Assembly: GCF_018860825.1 (NCBI RefSeq)
Contig: NZ_JAHKPZ010000038.1
Span: forward strand, 62,001-126,000
Source of the DNA: Lacinutrix sp. C3R15
Lineage (GTDB): Bacteria > Bacteroidota > Bacteroidia > Flavobacteriales > Flavobacteriaceae
DNA length: 64,000 bases
Direction: 5' to 3'
The notes below the pieces were generated by a model, which was not told where the DNA came from, made no database searches, and saw only the letters and a program-made list of their open reading frames with translations. Of this stretch, positions 17,345-26,677 are shown one piece after another; position 1 is the stretch's first letter, and every line of letters begins with the position of its first letter. Position numbers and translations under genes: made by a program.

Positions 17345-17782
17345 TTAACCTAACCAAACACTCCAAGGTATTCTAGACAAAACCAATAATAAGGCTATAG
17401 TGTAAAATATAGCAATGGTTTTATGTTTTGGCTTTGAGGTTAGTTTCTTTTTGTGTTTAGAATATCCTATAGTAATAAAAGTTACTGCAAGAACACCAAC
17501 AAAAGGATGTTCTACAGCAAGAAGTCTTGCAAAAGAAGACAAGCCTCCCATACCATTATTAACAATGTTTTGTACACCATTTGGTGAGGTAAAATACAAC
17601 ACCAAACCTATTAATAATTGAATATGCGAAACGATAAGCGTAAACAATGCTATTCTAAAATCTTTAGCTTCATACTCTTTATCACTAAACGTTTTAATTA
17701 AGCTATTTACTACTGCTAGTATTAAAATAATAAGGACTAAATAAGCCCAATAAGAGTGAAGGTTTTTTACAATACTGTACAT
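17345..17782 (-). CDS. Four-helix membrane protein, cytochrome-b-like
   Basis: The 145-residue protein has four transmembrane segments (about residues 12-29, 43-64, 93-108 and 122-138). Histidines His9, His53 and His92 lie at or near the membrane ends of helices 1, 2 and 3, an arrangement that could bind haem b; relatives in Flavobacteriaceae are often named cytochrome B. No CxxCH motif is present. The function is unknown and the haem assignment is inferred. It is a monocistronic minus-strand gene between two terminators, next to a TonB receptor but without evidence of co-regulation. Confidence 0.65.
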   Translation of the reverse strand: MYSIVKNLHSYWAYLVLIILILAVVNSLIKTFSDKEYEAKDFRIALFTLIVSHIQLLIGLVLYFTSPNGVQNIVNNGMGGLSSFARLLAVEHPFVGVLAVTFITIGYSKHKKKLTSKPKHKTIAIFYTIALLLVLSRIPWSVWLG

Positions 17783-17834
17783 ATAATTTATGTTTAATTA
17801 GTTTAAAAACAAAGGTAGCAATAATTAGGTATAA

Positions 17835-17866
17835 AAAAACCTCTTCAAATAAATGAAGAGGTTTTT
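17835..17866 (-). terminator. Rho-independent terminator of the second TonB receptor gene
   Basis: The stem AAAAACCTCTTCA / TGAAGAGGTTTTT has a 6-base loop and poly-T on both exits. It lies 20 bases after the receptor stop codon. Confidence 0.88.
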
Positions 17867-17886
17867 AAATAAATAAATTTCAAAAA

Positions 17887-20481
17887 TTAGAATTTGTATC
17901 TAATTCCAAAGTTCCAAGTTCTTCCGTTTCCAAAGTACACTTGGTTGCTTTGATTAATACCTAAGTAAGTAGCATCTCCAGCTTCTGCTTGAATTGCTGT
18001 ACTAGATTGAGAGAAATACTCTTCATCTAATAAGTTGTTAATATTAAATCTAAAGTTTACAGAGTTAGACTTGTCTTTTCCTACTAACATTTTGTAAGAT
18101 AATCCCATGTCCATTAAACCATAACTTGGTAATTCTAAGTTTTCTTTAATTGCTCCAACATCCGCGTATAATTTATCGTAATGTCTGTAATCTGCATCGA
18201 TTGAAAATCTTTCAACGATTTCAAAATCTGCTCCTAAACCAAAAGTTGTTTGTGCAGCACCACCAACTTCACCACCATCTACATCTTCCATTTCAACAGA
18301 TAATGTTTCTAGGTTTTCATTTCTTGTTGTTGTTTGTGCATCACCTACATACTCCCAGTTACCAACAGAAGCAAAACCTTTGATTCTTAAAGAATTAATT
18401 GGTTTAACTTGTAATTGTAATTCAGCACCAGTGTGTAATTGCTCAACACCTTCATTGGTTCTGTAAAACAACTCATTAGTATCTCCGTCTGTATAAGATG
18501 AAGACTCTACACGATCTTTCCAGTTTGTTCTATATACATCTAATGCTGCAGAGAATACAGATGATGTGTATGAGTAACCAACTTCTAAACCTAATATTTT
18601 TTCGTTTTCTGTTAGTGGATTAACCTCATTAGTATAGTTTAAGTAAATATTATCGTGGTAAGGTTGACGTGAGTAGTACCCTCCATTAACATATATTTTA
18701 CTGTTTTCACCAATAGAATAGCTACCACCAGCTTTAATATTAAACCCAGTATTATTTACTGTTTCAGATTCTTCATCTGCTTCTACATAGTTAAATCTAT
18801 CCCATCTTACGTGGCTTTGTGTAGAAACGGCACCTTGAAAAAAGGCAGAAAAATTATTTTTAGCATACTCTAATTGACCAAATACTCCTGCATAGTTAAT
18901 ACGCTCATCATAATCATAATCAATTCTCTCATCCTCATCTGCATAGTTAAATACTGTAGACCAAGGATTAATACTGTTAGTAGAAGAAACAATATAGCTA
19001 TCTGGATACTGCGCACTAGTTTGTCCTTCTTCAATACCGTTAAGACCTAATAAGTCTACTATTTGTCTGAAGTGAGTACCTTTGTACGTACGTAAATCTG
19101 CACCAAAGTTTAAGCTTAAATTATCTGATAATTGATTTTCGTAGTTAGATACTAAACCGTACCATGCGTGGTTGTTCATAGAAGCACGAATTGCAGTTCC
19201 TACATAAGGACCACTTCCGTTTCCAATACCACCTGCTACTTCTTCATTAGCAGCTATTGTAGCATCCCAATCAACAAGACCGTCTTCTGTTGATGCAGTG
19301 TAAGCTCCGTAACCACCAGTTCCTCCTCCACGTCCCCATGAAGCATAAACTACAGTTGATAAGCTTGATTTTTCATTGATTGTCCAATCCCAGTTTAAGT
19401 TAGCTACTGGTTTGTGGTAAAAGTTAGTTCTTAAACTTAAGTACTCACCATTGCGGTACCCATAGTTATAGTTATATTTTTTACCATGTTCTAAATAGTC
19501 AGAGATGCTTTTTCTATAGTTTTGGTCATGTTGTTGTGGCGCACCTGTAACTAAAAAGTTTAAGCTGTGCTTATCATTTACTTTATAACCAAAAGAGATA
19601 AAATATGTTTGTCCTTCTCCTTTCGTTCCAAAGTTATACCCATCACCTTGCCAGTGAGATAACATAACTGTTGCACCAAATCCTTTATCATTTGTTCCTG
19701 TGCTATAACCAGCAGCAGTTTTTAAGTAGTTGTTGTATCCTGTAGAAACAGCAGCAAAACCACCTTCTCTTTTCTCTGTACTTTTAGTTACGAAGTTTAC
19801 CGTACCACCAACAGAAGAAATAGCTAATTTAGAAGAACCTAAACCTCTTTGTATTTGTACTGCATTAGCAATATCAGAAATACCAGACCAGTTAGACCAG
19901 TACATTTTACCGTCTTCCATACCATTAATTGGCTGTCCGTTTAATAAGAAAGCAGTGTTATCTTGGTCAAAACCACGAACACGCATGTTTGTATCTCCAA
20001 AACCTCCAGCTTGACCAGATACGTATACAGATGGTGTATTTACCAAAGTAGCGGTAACATCTTGCGTTCCTATTTTTTGTTGAATTTCTGCAGCTTTAAT
20101 AGTAGAAACAGCAACAGGTGTTTTTCTGTCTTCTGCTAAATCAATAACTCCAGACCCCATAACAACAACTTCTTCTAATGAGTTATCACTAGCTAAAGTA
20201 ATGCTACCTAAGTTGGTGTTACCATTAAATTTTAGTGTTACTGGTGTGTAACCTACATATGAAATAACAACCTCTCCCGAGTTTGCTTGCGTTGTAATTG
20301 TAAAATTACCATCAAAATCTGACGACGCACCATTTGCAGTTCCTTTTTCTATAATGTTCGCTGCCGGAAGTGGCGCGTTCATTTCGGCATCAATAATAGT
20401 ACCTGTAACCGTACTTTGTGCCATTGCTCCTGTAGTAACAAAAGCTACTACTAAAAATAAAAATCTTGAAATTTTTTTCAT
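17887..20481 (-). CDS. TonB-dependent receptor with N-terminal carboxypeptidase-like domain
   Basis: The 864-residue outer-membrane receptor has a signal peptide (MKKISRFLFLVVAFVTTGAMAQ), a carboxypeptidase regulatory-like domain (about residues 23-105), a plug with VRGFDQDNTAFLLNGQPIN and MYWSNWSGISDI motifs and a barrel ending in WNFGIRYKF. No SusD-like or other lipoprotein partner is adjacent, so the substrate is open; lone receptors of this type often take up metals, cofactors or small organics. A -7 box (TAATTTTG) lies 32 bases upstream of the start, and a 21-bp palindrome is centred 26 bases further upstream, the expected place for an operator. Confidence 0.92.
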   Translation of the reverse strand: MKKISRFLFLVVAFVTTGAMAQSTVTGTIIDAEMNAPLPAANIIEKGTANGASSDFDGNFTITTQANSGEVVISYVGYTPVTLKFNGNTNLGSITLASDNSLEEVVVMGSGVIDLAEDRKTPVAVSTIKAAEIQQKIGTQDVTATLVNTPSVYVSGQAGGFGDTNMRVRGFDQDNTAFLLNGQPINGMEDGKMYWSNWSGISDIANAVQIQRGLGSSKLAISSVGGTVNFVTKSTEKREGGFAAVSTGYNNYLKTAAGYSTGTNDKGFGATVMLSHWQGDGYNFGTKGEGQTYFISFGYKVNDKHSLNFLVTGAPQQHDQNYRKSISDYLEHGKKYNYNYGYRNGEYLSLRTNFYHKPVANLNWDWTINEKSSLSTVVYASWGRGGGTGGYGAYTASTEDGLVDWDATIAANEEVAGGIGNGSGPYVGTAIRASMNNHAWYGLVSNYENQLSDNLSLNFGADLRTYKGTHFRQIVDLLGLNGIEEGQTSAQYPDSYIVSSTNSINPWSTVFNYADEDERIDYDYDERINYAGVFGQLEYAKNNFSAFFQGAVSTQSHVRWDRFNYVEADEESETVNNTGFNIKAGGSYSIGENSKIYVNGGYYSRQPYHDNIYLNYTNEVNPLTENEKILGLEVGYSYTSSVFSAALDVYRTNWKDRVESSSYTDGDTNELFYRTNEGVEQLHTGAELQLQVKPINSLRIKGFASVGNWEYVGDAQTTTRNENLETLSVEMEDVDGGEVGGAAQTTFGLGADFEIVERFSIDADYRHYDKLYADVGAIKENLELPSYGLMDMGLSYKMLVGKDKSNSVNFRFNINNLLDEEYFSQSSTAIQAEAGDATYLGINQSNQVYFGNGRTWNFGIRYKF

Positions 20482-20512
20482 TTTATTAAATAAGATTGGT
20501 TTAATTTTTTGG

Positions 20513-20520
20513 CAAAATTA
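20513..20520 (-). promoter_or_regulatory. -7 promoter box of the second TonB receptor gene
   Basis: TAATTTTG on the minus strand matches TAnnTTTG. The -33 region has no TTG and is occupied by a palindrome. Confidence 0.55.
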
Positions 20521-20535
20521 CATCTAATTAATGGT

Positions 20536-20556
20536 TTAACATTAACTTAATGTTAA
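20536..20556. promoter_or_regulatory. 21-bp perfect palindrome over the -33 region, candidate operator
   Basis: TTAACATTAA and TTAATGTTAA flank a single central C. A second 12-bp palindrome, AATGTTAACATT (20549-20560), overlaps its right arm. The location over the -33 region of the receptor promoter fits binding of a dimeric regulator. Confidence 0.6.
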
Positions 20557-20641
20557 CATTTTTTTTAAAGCCTTAATTTAATAAAATCTAGTAAAGTATT
20601 TATTCTTAAGCAGAAAAAGCTATAAACAATCTTTTTAACAA

Positions 20642-22264
20642 TTATTTTGTTAAATTTTTATAATGCTTTAATAAATTTAAAGTAGAAGAGTCGTGATTGG
20701 CAAAACTATCGTTTTCAAATTCTTTTAATATTTTTCCTGCAAGTTGCTTACCAAGCTCTACACCAAACTGGTCATAACTAAATATATTCCAGATTACTCC
20801 TTGTACAAATATCTTATGTTCATACATAGCAATAAGTTTTCCTAAACTTTCTGGTGATAGTTTATTTACAAAAATAGTATTGGTTGGTTTATTTCCTGCA
20901 AAAACTTTAAAAGGCACAAGTGTTGCTTCTGCTCCTTCTGCTATTACCTGGTTTGTATCTTTTCCGTTTAAAAGCGCTTCTGTTTGTGCAAAGAAGTTAG
21001 ACATGAGTTTGTCTTGATGTTCTTTATTACCATGCAAAGATTCTGCAAAACCTATAAAATCTGCTGGTATTAATTTTGTACCTTGATGTATTAGCTGAAA
21101 AAAGGCATGTTGTGCATTGGTTCCTGGTTCTCCCCAAATAATAGTACCTGTTTGGTAGCTTACTGGTTTACCGTTTCTGTCTACACTTTTTCCATTGCTT
21201 TCCATAATACCTTGCTGTAAGTATGTAGCAAATTGGTTTAAATACTGTGAATACGGAATGACAGCTTCACTTTCTGCTTTAAAAAAGTTATTATACCAAA
21301 CACTAATTAATGCTAACACAACAGGAATATTACTTTTAAAATCTTCATTTTTAAAATGGGTATCCATTTTGTTTGCTCCTAGAAGTAGTTTTTCAAAGTT
21401 TTCATTTCCTACTGCTAAGCTAATAGTTAAGCCAACAGCACTCCAAAGAGAAAAACGCCCTCCTACCCAGTTCCACATTGGGAAGATATTATTTGCATCT
21501 ACACCAAAATCTTGCACCTTTTCAAGATTTGTAGAAACTGCTACAAAATGCTTAGCTATATCTTCTTGTTTTGCGCTTTTTAAAAACCATTTTTTTAAAG
21601 TAGTTGCATTAGATAAGGTTTCTTGAGTGGTAAATGTTTTAGAAACAATTACAAACAGTGTCGTTTCAGGATTTAGTTTTTTAATTACTTCATTTACATG
21701 GTCTCCATCTACATTACTAACAAAATGAGTGGTTAGCTGGTTTTTATAATATTGTAATGAATCTACTACCATGGCAGGACCAAGGTCTGAACCTCCAATA
21801 CCAATATTTACAACATCTGTAAAGGTTTTGTTTGTGTATCCTTTTTTGTTTCCTGAAATAACGGCTTCAGAAAAATCTTTTATTTTTTGTTTTACCGAAA
21901 ATATTTCGGGCATTACATTAACACCTTCTACCTTAACATCTGCTTCTTTTGGTGCTCTTAATGAGGTATGTAGCACTTCTCTTTTTTCGGTTTCGTTTAT
22001 AACTTCACCCGAAAAATAAGCTTGCATGGCTTCTTTTAACTGTACCTCATCTGCTAATTGCAATAAAAGTTTAAATGTTTCTTCTGTGATTCGGTTTTTT
22101 GAAAAATCTACATAAAAATCTTCCCATGAAATGGTAAACTTTTCTGCTCTTTTTGCATCTTGAGCAAATAAATTTTTCATTTCAACATCTTGCACTTTAT
22201 TAAAATGTGCTTCAAGGTTTTTCCAAGCTTTAGTACTTGTTGGGTCAATTTTTGGTATAGCCAT
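20642..22264 (-). CDS. pgi: Glucose-6-phosphate isomerase
   Basis: The cytoplasmic enzyme interconverts glucose 6-phosphate and fructose 6-phosphate. The 540-residue length is that of the long bacterial/eukaryotic form. Signature segments are present: [26 protein letters not shown] (sugar phosphate loop), [14 protein letters not shown] and [14 protein letters not shown] with the catalytic His. It starts 15 bases after the stop of the M23 peptidase gene, so it is probably the last gene of a minus-strand transcript that includes the M23 and tryptophan dioxygenase genes. Confidence 0.96.
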   Translation of the reverse strand: MAIPKIDPTSTKAWKNLEAHFNKVQDVEMKNLFAQDAKRAEKFTISWEDFYVDFSKNRITEETFKLLLQLADEVQLKEAMQAYFSGEVINETEKREVLHTSLRAPKEADVKVEGVNVMPEIFSVKQKIKDFSEAVISGNKKGYTNKTFTDVVNIGIGGSDLGPAMVVDSLQYYKNQLTTHFVSNVDGDHVNEVIKKLNPETTLFVIVSKTFTTQETLSNATTLKKWFLKSAKQEDIAKHFVAVSTNLEKVQDFGVDANNIFPMWNWVGGRFSLWSAVGLTISLAVGNENFEKLLLGANKMDTHFKNEDFKSNIPVVLALISVWYNNFFKAESEAVIPYSQYLNQFATYLQQGIMESNGKSVDRNGKPVSYQTGTIIWGEPGTNAQHAFFQLIHQGTKLIPADFIGFAESLHGNKEHQDKLMSNFFAQTEALLNGKDTNQVIAEGAEATLVPFKVFAGNKPTNTIFVNKLSPESLGKLIAMYEHKIFVQGVIWNIFSYDQFGVELGKQLAGKILKEFENDSFANHDSSTLNLLKHYKNLTK

Positions 22265-22279
22265 AGTCTAGTGGTTGTC

Positions 22280-23581
22280 TTATGAAATTAAATTAGTATC
22301 TATTACTTCTTCTAACGGTTCTGCTTTATACTGAATATTATCTAACTGCACTTTAAGAGGTTTGATAAATTCTAGATATTTTGATTTTAAGCTATCTGAA
22401 ATAGGTTCTGCTTCTGGTAATTTTTCTTTAAAAGGATCTACTTCTTTTCCGTTTTTCCAGAAACGATAGCACACGTGAGGACCTCCTGTATTTCCAGTCA
22501 TACCAATCCACCCAATAACATCTCCTTGTTTTACAAACTCTCCTTTTTTAACGTTTTGTGCTTTCATGTGCAGGTATTGCGTTTGGTAGGTAGCATTGTG
22601 TCTTATTTTTACAAATTTACCATTACCACCTCTTCTGGTAGACTCAATAACAGTTCCGTTTGCTGTTGCAAGAATTGGTGTACCAATAGGTGCTGCAAAA
22701 TCGGTTCCTCTATGCGGACGAATTTTGTTACCATAATAAGCAATACGTCTTTTTAAGTTATAGCGAGATGAGATACGGCTAAACTGAACTGGTGCTTGTA
22801 AGAATGCACGACGTAAGTTTTTTGCCTCTTCATTAAAATAATCTTTAATTCCTTTTAAGCTATCGGTTTCAAATTGAAAAGCATAAAAAGGTTCTTTATT
22901 ATGTTCAAAATAGGCTGCTTTAACCTCTGCTACACCAGCATAAATACTATCATCAATATATTTATCTGTATAAATTACTTTAAAACGATCTCCTTTTTGT
23001 AAACGTCTAAAATCTATAGTCCAAGGGTAAATTTCATCTGCTAATTTATAAGCTAAACGCACACTTACGTTTTGATTATCTAATGCTTCGGAAATATTAG
23101 AAGTAATTACACCTGCAACTTCTTTTTCAACAAACTTTATAGGTTTTTTGCTGGTGTATGCATGAATAGAGTCTTGAAAATTAATTACTACGTATTCTTC
23201 TTTATTAGGTTGATAGATAAAACATTTTGGCTTTTCAAGCGAATCCCCTTTGGTACATAAAAGTGTGTATGGTTTACCTACTTGTAGTTTTCTTATATCA
23301 AAAGTATCTTTTGCTACTTCAGCTATTTGAAAAATGTCTGGGTAACCAATATTATTTCGTTCTAATATTTGCCCAAAACTATCTCCTTTTTGAATAGTAT
23401 CTCTTTTAACAACATAGTCGTCTAGATTAAAACCAAATTCTATGGTTTCTTCAGGTTCTACAATTGCTATTTCTTCTGAAATGATTTTTTTAGGTTCTTT
23501 TTTACAACTATACAATAAACTTATAGTTGCTAATGCTACTAGGCATTTTTTCCCCAATCTTTTAATTCTTGCTCGCTCCAT
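22280..23581 (-). CDS. M23 family metallopeptidase lipoprotein
   Basis: The 433-residue protein starts with a basic stretch and a hydrophobic core ending LLYSC, giving a lipidated Cys26. Its N-terminal half has a LysM/OapA-like segment (IQKGDSFGQILERNNI) for peptidoglycan contact, and the C-terminal part is a M23 (LytM) domain with HRGTDFAAP (first zinc ligands His and Asp), QYLHM and GPHVCYRFW (remaining His ligands). All zinc residues are present, so it should hydrolyse peptidoglycan cross-links in the periplasm. No later Met gives a signal sequence, so the start at 23581 stands although it overlaps the tryptophan dioxygenase gene by 43 bases. Confidence 0.88.
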   Translation of the reverse strand: MERARIKRLGKKCLVALATISLLYSCKKEPKKIISEEIAIVEPEETIEFGFNLDDYVVKRDTIQKGDSFGQILERNNIGYPDIFQIAEVAKDTFDIRKLQVGKPYTLLCTKGDSLEKPKCFIYQPNKEEYVVINFQDSIHAYTSKKPIKFVEKEVAGVITSNISEALDNQNVSVRLAYKLADEIYPWTIDFRRLQKGDRFKVIYTDKYIDDSIYAGVAEVKAAYFEHNKEPFYAFQFETDSLKGIKDYFNEEAKNLRRAFLQAPVQFSRISSRYNLKRRIAYYGNKIRPHRGTDFAAPIGTPILATANGTVIESTRRGGNGKFVKIRHNATYQTQYLHMKAQNVKKGEFVKQGDVIGWIGMTGNTGGPHVCYRFWKNGKEVDPFKEKLPEAEPISDSLKSKYLEFIKPLKVQLDNIQYKAEPLEEVIDTNLIS

Positions 23582-24456
23582 AGTTCTGGAAAAAATATTC
23601 TTCTTTGGTATTTAGGATGCATGTATTTTACCCATTCACTTCCTCCTGTTGCTTCTGCTGTTTTACCATTAATATTAAGGTAATGGTTTGCGGTATTATA
23701 ATGAGCCATAACCCATTTAATATTTACAGTGTGGTCATAATGACGCATGGCATCGATTAATTCTTGATCTTCTTTAACGTGATTTGGGAGCTCTTTAAAT
23801 ATGGTCCACAAATTATGTGTGTTATAGAATTGCGCAAATCTAAGAAATTCGTCTTTATATTTTTCTTCAAAAACTGTTAATAAATAGCTTTTTTCACCAG
23901 TTTTATAGTCTTTTCCTGCTGCCTGCCAGTATAAATGATCAAAAGCATGCTCATAAGAGGTGTTTCTATCTATGGTTTCTCTAAATCTATTATCAATAAG
24001 GTTTATAAGTTCTGTAGATGCAAATTCAATTTTACGGTATTGTGCACTTTGAAAACCACTTGCTGGTGTTAAGGTATTTCTAAACTTGTTGTATTGCTCG
24101 ACATCCATACCGTCTTTCATTATGGTAAATGAAGAGGTAAGCATATCAAAATAACGACTGATACGCATAATTTTTTCGGTAAAGAATACTGCTTCTATAT
24201 CTTCTTTTTTTGCTACTTGGTCTATTTCCCAAAGTATCATTTTAAACAACAACTCGTTAATTTGATGATACATGATAAACACCATTTCATCTGGTAAAAC
24301 AGAGCGTTGTGTTTGCAAATCTAACAAAGCATCTGTTTGAATATAATCCCAATAATTTATAGGTTTACTGTATAGTAACCCTTGTAAATGCACATCTAAA
24401 TCCTGGCCTATATTATCAAATTTTTCTTTAAGTTGGTTGGTTATATCTTTGTTCAT
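23539..24456 (-). CDS. kynA: Tryptophan 2,3-dioxygenase family protein
   Basis: The haem enzyme opens the indole ring of L-tryptophan to N-formylkynurenine, the first step of the kynurenine pathway. The 305-residue protein shows the family landmarks: YWDYIQTDALLDLQ, DEMVFIMYHQINELLFK, LTPASGFQSAQYRKIE (substrate-binding Arg) and the haem-ligand region NIKWVMAHYNTANHY. It is closer to the divergent Bacteroidota group than to human TDO, so the activity is probable, not certain. Its start overlaps the stop of the DUF3108 gene (TAATG) and its end overlaps the M23 gene by 43 bases. HPPD and homogentisate dioxygenase lie upstream. Confidence 0.85.
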   Translation of the reverse strand: MNKDITNQLKEKFDNIGQDLDVHLQGLLYSKPINYWDYIQTDALLDLQTQRSVLPDEMVFIMYHQINELLFKMILWEIDQVAKKEDIEAVFFTEKIMRISRYFDMLTSSFTIMKDGMDVEQYNKFRNTLTPASGFQSAQYRKIEFASTELINLIDNRFRETIDRNTSYEHAFDHLYWQAAGKDYKTGEKSYLLTVFEEKYKDEFLRFAQFYNTHNLWTIFKELPNHVKEDQELIDAMRHYDHTVNIKWVMAHYNTANHYLNINGKTAEATGGSEWVKYMHPKYQRRIFFPELWSEQELKDWGKNA

Positions 24457-25238
24457 TAATTTTCTGTAATAATATTAAAAGGGTGTTTTAAACCTTTAAA
24501 AGCATTTAAATCTGCTCTAAGAGAACCTACTGCAAGATCTGCCTTTATACGTAAAGGTACTTTATTTTTGTCTTTTGAAACCCAAAGTGTTAAACTTTCT
24601 TCTTCTTTAAAGACACGTCCTGCCATAACATATGGTCTAAATTTTACTGTTTTTACTTTACCAAATTCTGTTTCAATAATTTCTTCTCCTAGATACTTTA
24701 ATTTAAAGCCGTAGTTTTCTTCATCAAAAAACATATCGGTTTGAATTTCGTCTCCATATTTTAAGCTTGCAATTTCAATTTTATTTCTTAAATAATAATA
24801 CATAGAGACCATGTCTTGTACATTTGGTTTTGTATCTACTACAATTTTTTTCTTTTTCTTTTTGTTGTGTACATGCGCTTTATTATTGGCTTGATCAAAG
24901 TCTATTTCTATGTCTTTGGTATGGCCTCCTTCATCTATATTTCTAATAAACTTATAAGGTAACAAGGTGGTTTTATCAAAGTAGCTTTCATACCTATCTT
25001 TTACCTTAAAAAACCATTTAATTGCTCCTGTTGTCCAGCCCTTACCTACTACGTGATATACTGGTTTGTTTTCAATAGAGCTATCTTTAACGGTTAGCGT
25101 AGCGTTACCTGCTTTAAAGAAGCCACTATAACTCATTTCAAACCGAAACCACTCTCCTTCCTGAAAAGCACTTTCTTGCTGCGCAAACGCATTACTTACT
25201 GCTAAGACTGTTATTAATATAAATAGTATATTTTTCAT
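24456..25238 (-). CDS. DUF3108 domain protein, periplasmic
   Basis: The 260-residue protein has a signal peptide (MKNILFILITVLAVSNAFAQ) and a DUF3108 beta-rich domain (about residues 28-250) with the features GEWFRFEMSYSGFFKAGNATL, DMVSMYYYLRN and a KVKTVKFRPYVMAGR strand. DUF3108 proteins are envelope proteins of unknown role with a lipocalin-like or LolA-like appearance. A long lysine run (KKKKKK) lies in a loop near residue 135. It is translationally coupled to the tryptophan dioxygenase gene by a 1-base overlap, and a terminator upstream separates it from hppD, so a promoter is expected in 25239-25330. Confidence 0.8.
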   Translation of the reverse strand: MKNILFILITVLAVSNAFAQQESAFQEGEWFRFEMSYSGFFKAGNATLTVKDSSIENKPVYHVVGKGWTTGAIKWFFKVKDRYESYFDKTTLLPYKFIRNIDEGGHTKDIEIDFDQANNKAHVHNKKKKKKIVVDTKPNVQDMVSMYYYLRNKIEIASLKYGDEIQTDMFFDEENYGFKLKYLGEEIIETEFGKVKTVKFRPYVMAGRVFKEEESLTLWVSKDKNKVPLRIKADLAVGSLRADLNAFKGLKHPFNIITEN

Positions 25239-25330
25239 AGTTAGTTGTAATTGAATCTGTAACTTTTAATCTTAAGAAATATTGTTAAGTTTTAATAATT
25301 ACAATTACTATTCCAAAAGTATAAAACAAA

Positions 25331-25362
25331 AAAAACTCTAAGCGTAAATTGTTAGAGTTTTT
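25331..25362 (-). terminator. Rho-independent terminator of hppD
   Basis: The stem AAAAACTCTAA / TTAGAGTTTTT has a 10-base loop and is followed on the minus strand by about nine T. It lies 24 bases after the hppD stop. Confidence 0.85.
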
Positions 25363-25386
25363 AATGTACTGCATGTTAAATAATTG

Positions 25387-26547
25387 TTATAGTGTACCTC
25401 TTTTTGCCTGTTCTCTTTCAATAGACTCAAAAAGGGCTTTAAAATTTCCTGCTCCAAAACCTTTAGCTCCCATTCTTTGAATAATTTCAAAAAACAAGGT
25501 TGGCCTGTCTTCTACTGGTTTGGTAAATATTTGTAACAAATAGCCTTCTTCATCTGCATCAATCATGATACCTAAGCCTTTTAGCTTTTCAATATCTTCA
25601 CGTAACTCATGGCTAAATTCTTCTAATCTTCCAGGTACTGCTTTATAATATTCTTCTGGTGGTGTAGATAAAAACTCTACTCCGTTTGCTCTTAATTGCG
25701 AAACGGTTTTAATAATATCATCTGTAGCAACTGCAATATGTTGTACTCCTGCTCCTTCGTAAAAATCTAAATACTCTTCAATTTGCGAGCGTTTTTTACC
25801 TTCTGCTGGCTCGTTGATTGGAAATTTAATTCTTCCGTTTCCGTTAGACATTACTTTACTCATTAATGCCGAGTATTCTGTATGAATTTGTTTGTCATCA
25901 AAAGATAAAAAGTTTTCAAACCCCATTACATCTTCGTACCATTTTACCCAAACATCCATTTGGTTCCAGCCTACATTACCAACCATATGGTCTATGTATT
26001 TTAAACCTGCTGTTGGCGGATTGTAATCGGATTCCCATTTTTGGAAACCTGGCAGAAAAGCACCCTTATAGTTTTTACGTTCTACAAACATATGCACGGT
26101 TTCTCCGTAGGTATAGATTCCTGCTCTTACTACTTCACCATGTTCGTCTTTTTCAACGGTTGGCTCCATATAAGATTTTGCACCTCTGGAGGTTGTTTCT
26201 TTGTATGCTTGTCTTGCATCTTCTACCCAAAGCGCTACTATTTTTACACCATCACCATGTTTTACAATATGGTCATTAATTGGTGATTTACTATGCAAAG
26301 GTGTCGTTAGCATTAACTTGATTTTATCTTGTGTTAACACGTAACTTACCGAGTCGGTAGATCCTGTTTCTAAACCTTTGTAGGCGTGCGATTGAAAACC
26401 AAATGCAGTTTTATAAAAGTGTGCTGCTTGCTTTGCGTTACCAACGTAGAATTCTACATAATCTGTTCCTAAAAGCGGAAGGAAATCTTGTGCTCCTTCA
26501 AATATTTTTTCTAAACCGTAGTTTACTGATTTTATTTCTTTTGCCAT
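25387..26547 (-). CDS. hppD: 4-hydroxyphenylpyruvate dioxygenase
   Basis: The Fe(II) enzyme converts 4-hydroxyphenylpyruvate to homogentisate in tyrosine catabolism. The 386-residue protein is made of two vicinal-oxygen-chelate halves. The iron ligands are visible in the C-terminal half: His in YIDHMVGNV, His in GVQHIAVAT and Glu in LFFEIIQRMG. The C-terminal helix region GAGNFKALFESIEREQ is typical of active HPPDs. Homogentisate dioxygenase is the next gene upstream on the same strand, separated by a 130-base gap with a structured repeat. Confidence 0.96.
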   Translation of the reverse strand: MAKEIKSVNYGLEKIFEGAQDFLPLLGTDYVEFYVGNAKQAAHFYKTAFGFQSHAYKGLETGSTDSVSYVLTQDKIKLMLTTPLHSKSPINDHIVKHGDGVKIVALWVEDARQAYKETTSRGAKSYMEPTVEKDEHGEVVRAGIYTYGETVHMFVERKNYKGAFLPGFQKWESDYNPPTAGLKYIDHMVGNVGWNQMDVWVKWYEDVMGFENFLSFDDKQIHTEYSALMSKVMSNGNGRIKFPINEPAEGKKRSQIEEYLDFYEGAGVQHIAVATDDIIKTVSQLRANGVEFLSTPPEEYYKAVPGRLEEFSHELREDIEKLKGLGIMIDADEEGYLLQIFTKPVEDRPTLFFEIIQRMGAKGFGAGNFKALFESIEREQAKRGTL

Positions 26548-26595
26548 CTTTAGATGATTTTAATGTTTGTTAAAGCTATTTGTTTGCAAAAATGC

Positions 26596-26664
26596 CTAGC
26601 CCTGATTGAGGCTTTGTTGGAGCTCCTTAAAAAGAGCGACTGCCGAAAGCAGGAAATAGCTTCT
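26596..26664. repeat. Structured intergenic repeat-like element between hmgA and hppD
   Basis: The stretch holds consecutive short stems: AGCC / GGCT, GCTC / GAGC (around a CCTTAAAAA loop) and CTGC / GCAG with a CGAAA loop, plus an outer GGAGCT / AGCTTC pairing. The text (GAGCGACTGCCGAAAGCAGG) looks like an intergenic repeat that I associate with Flavobacteriaceae genomes; copy number cannot be judged from this window. Confidence 0.5.
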
Positions 26665-26677
26665 AATAATTAATAAT

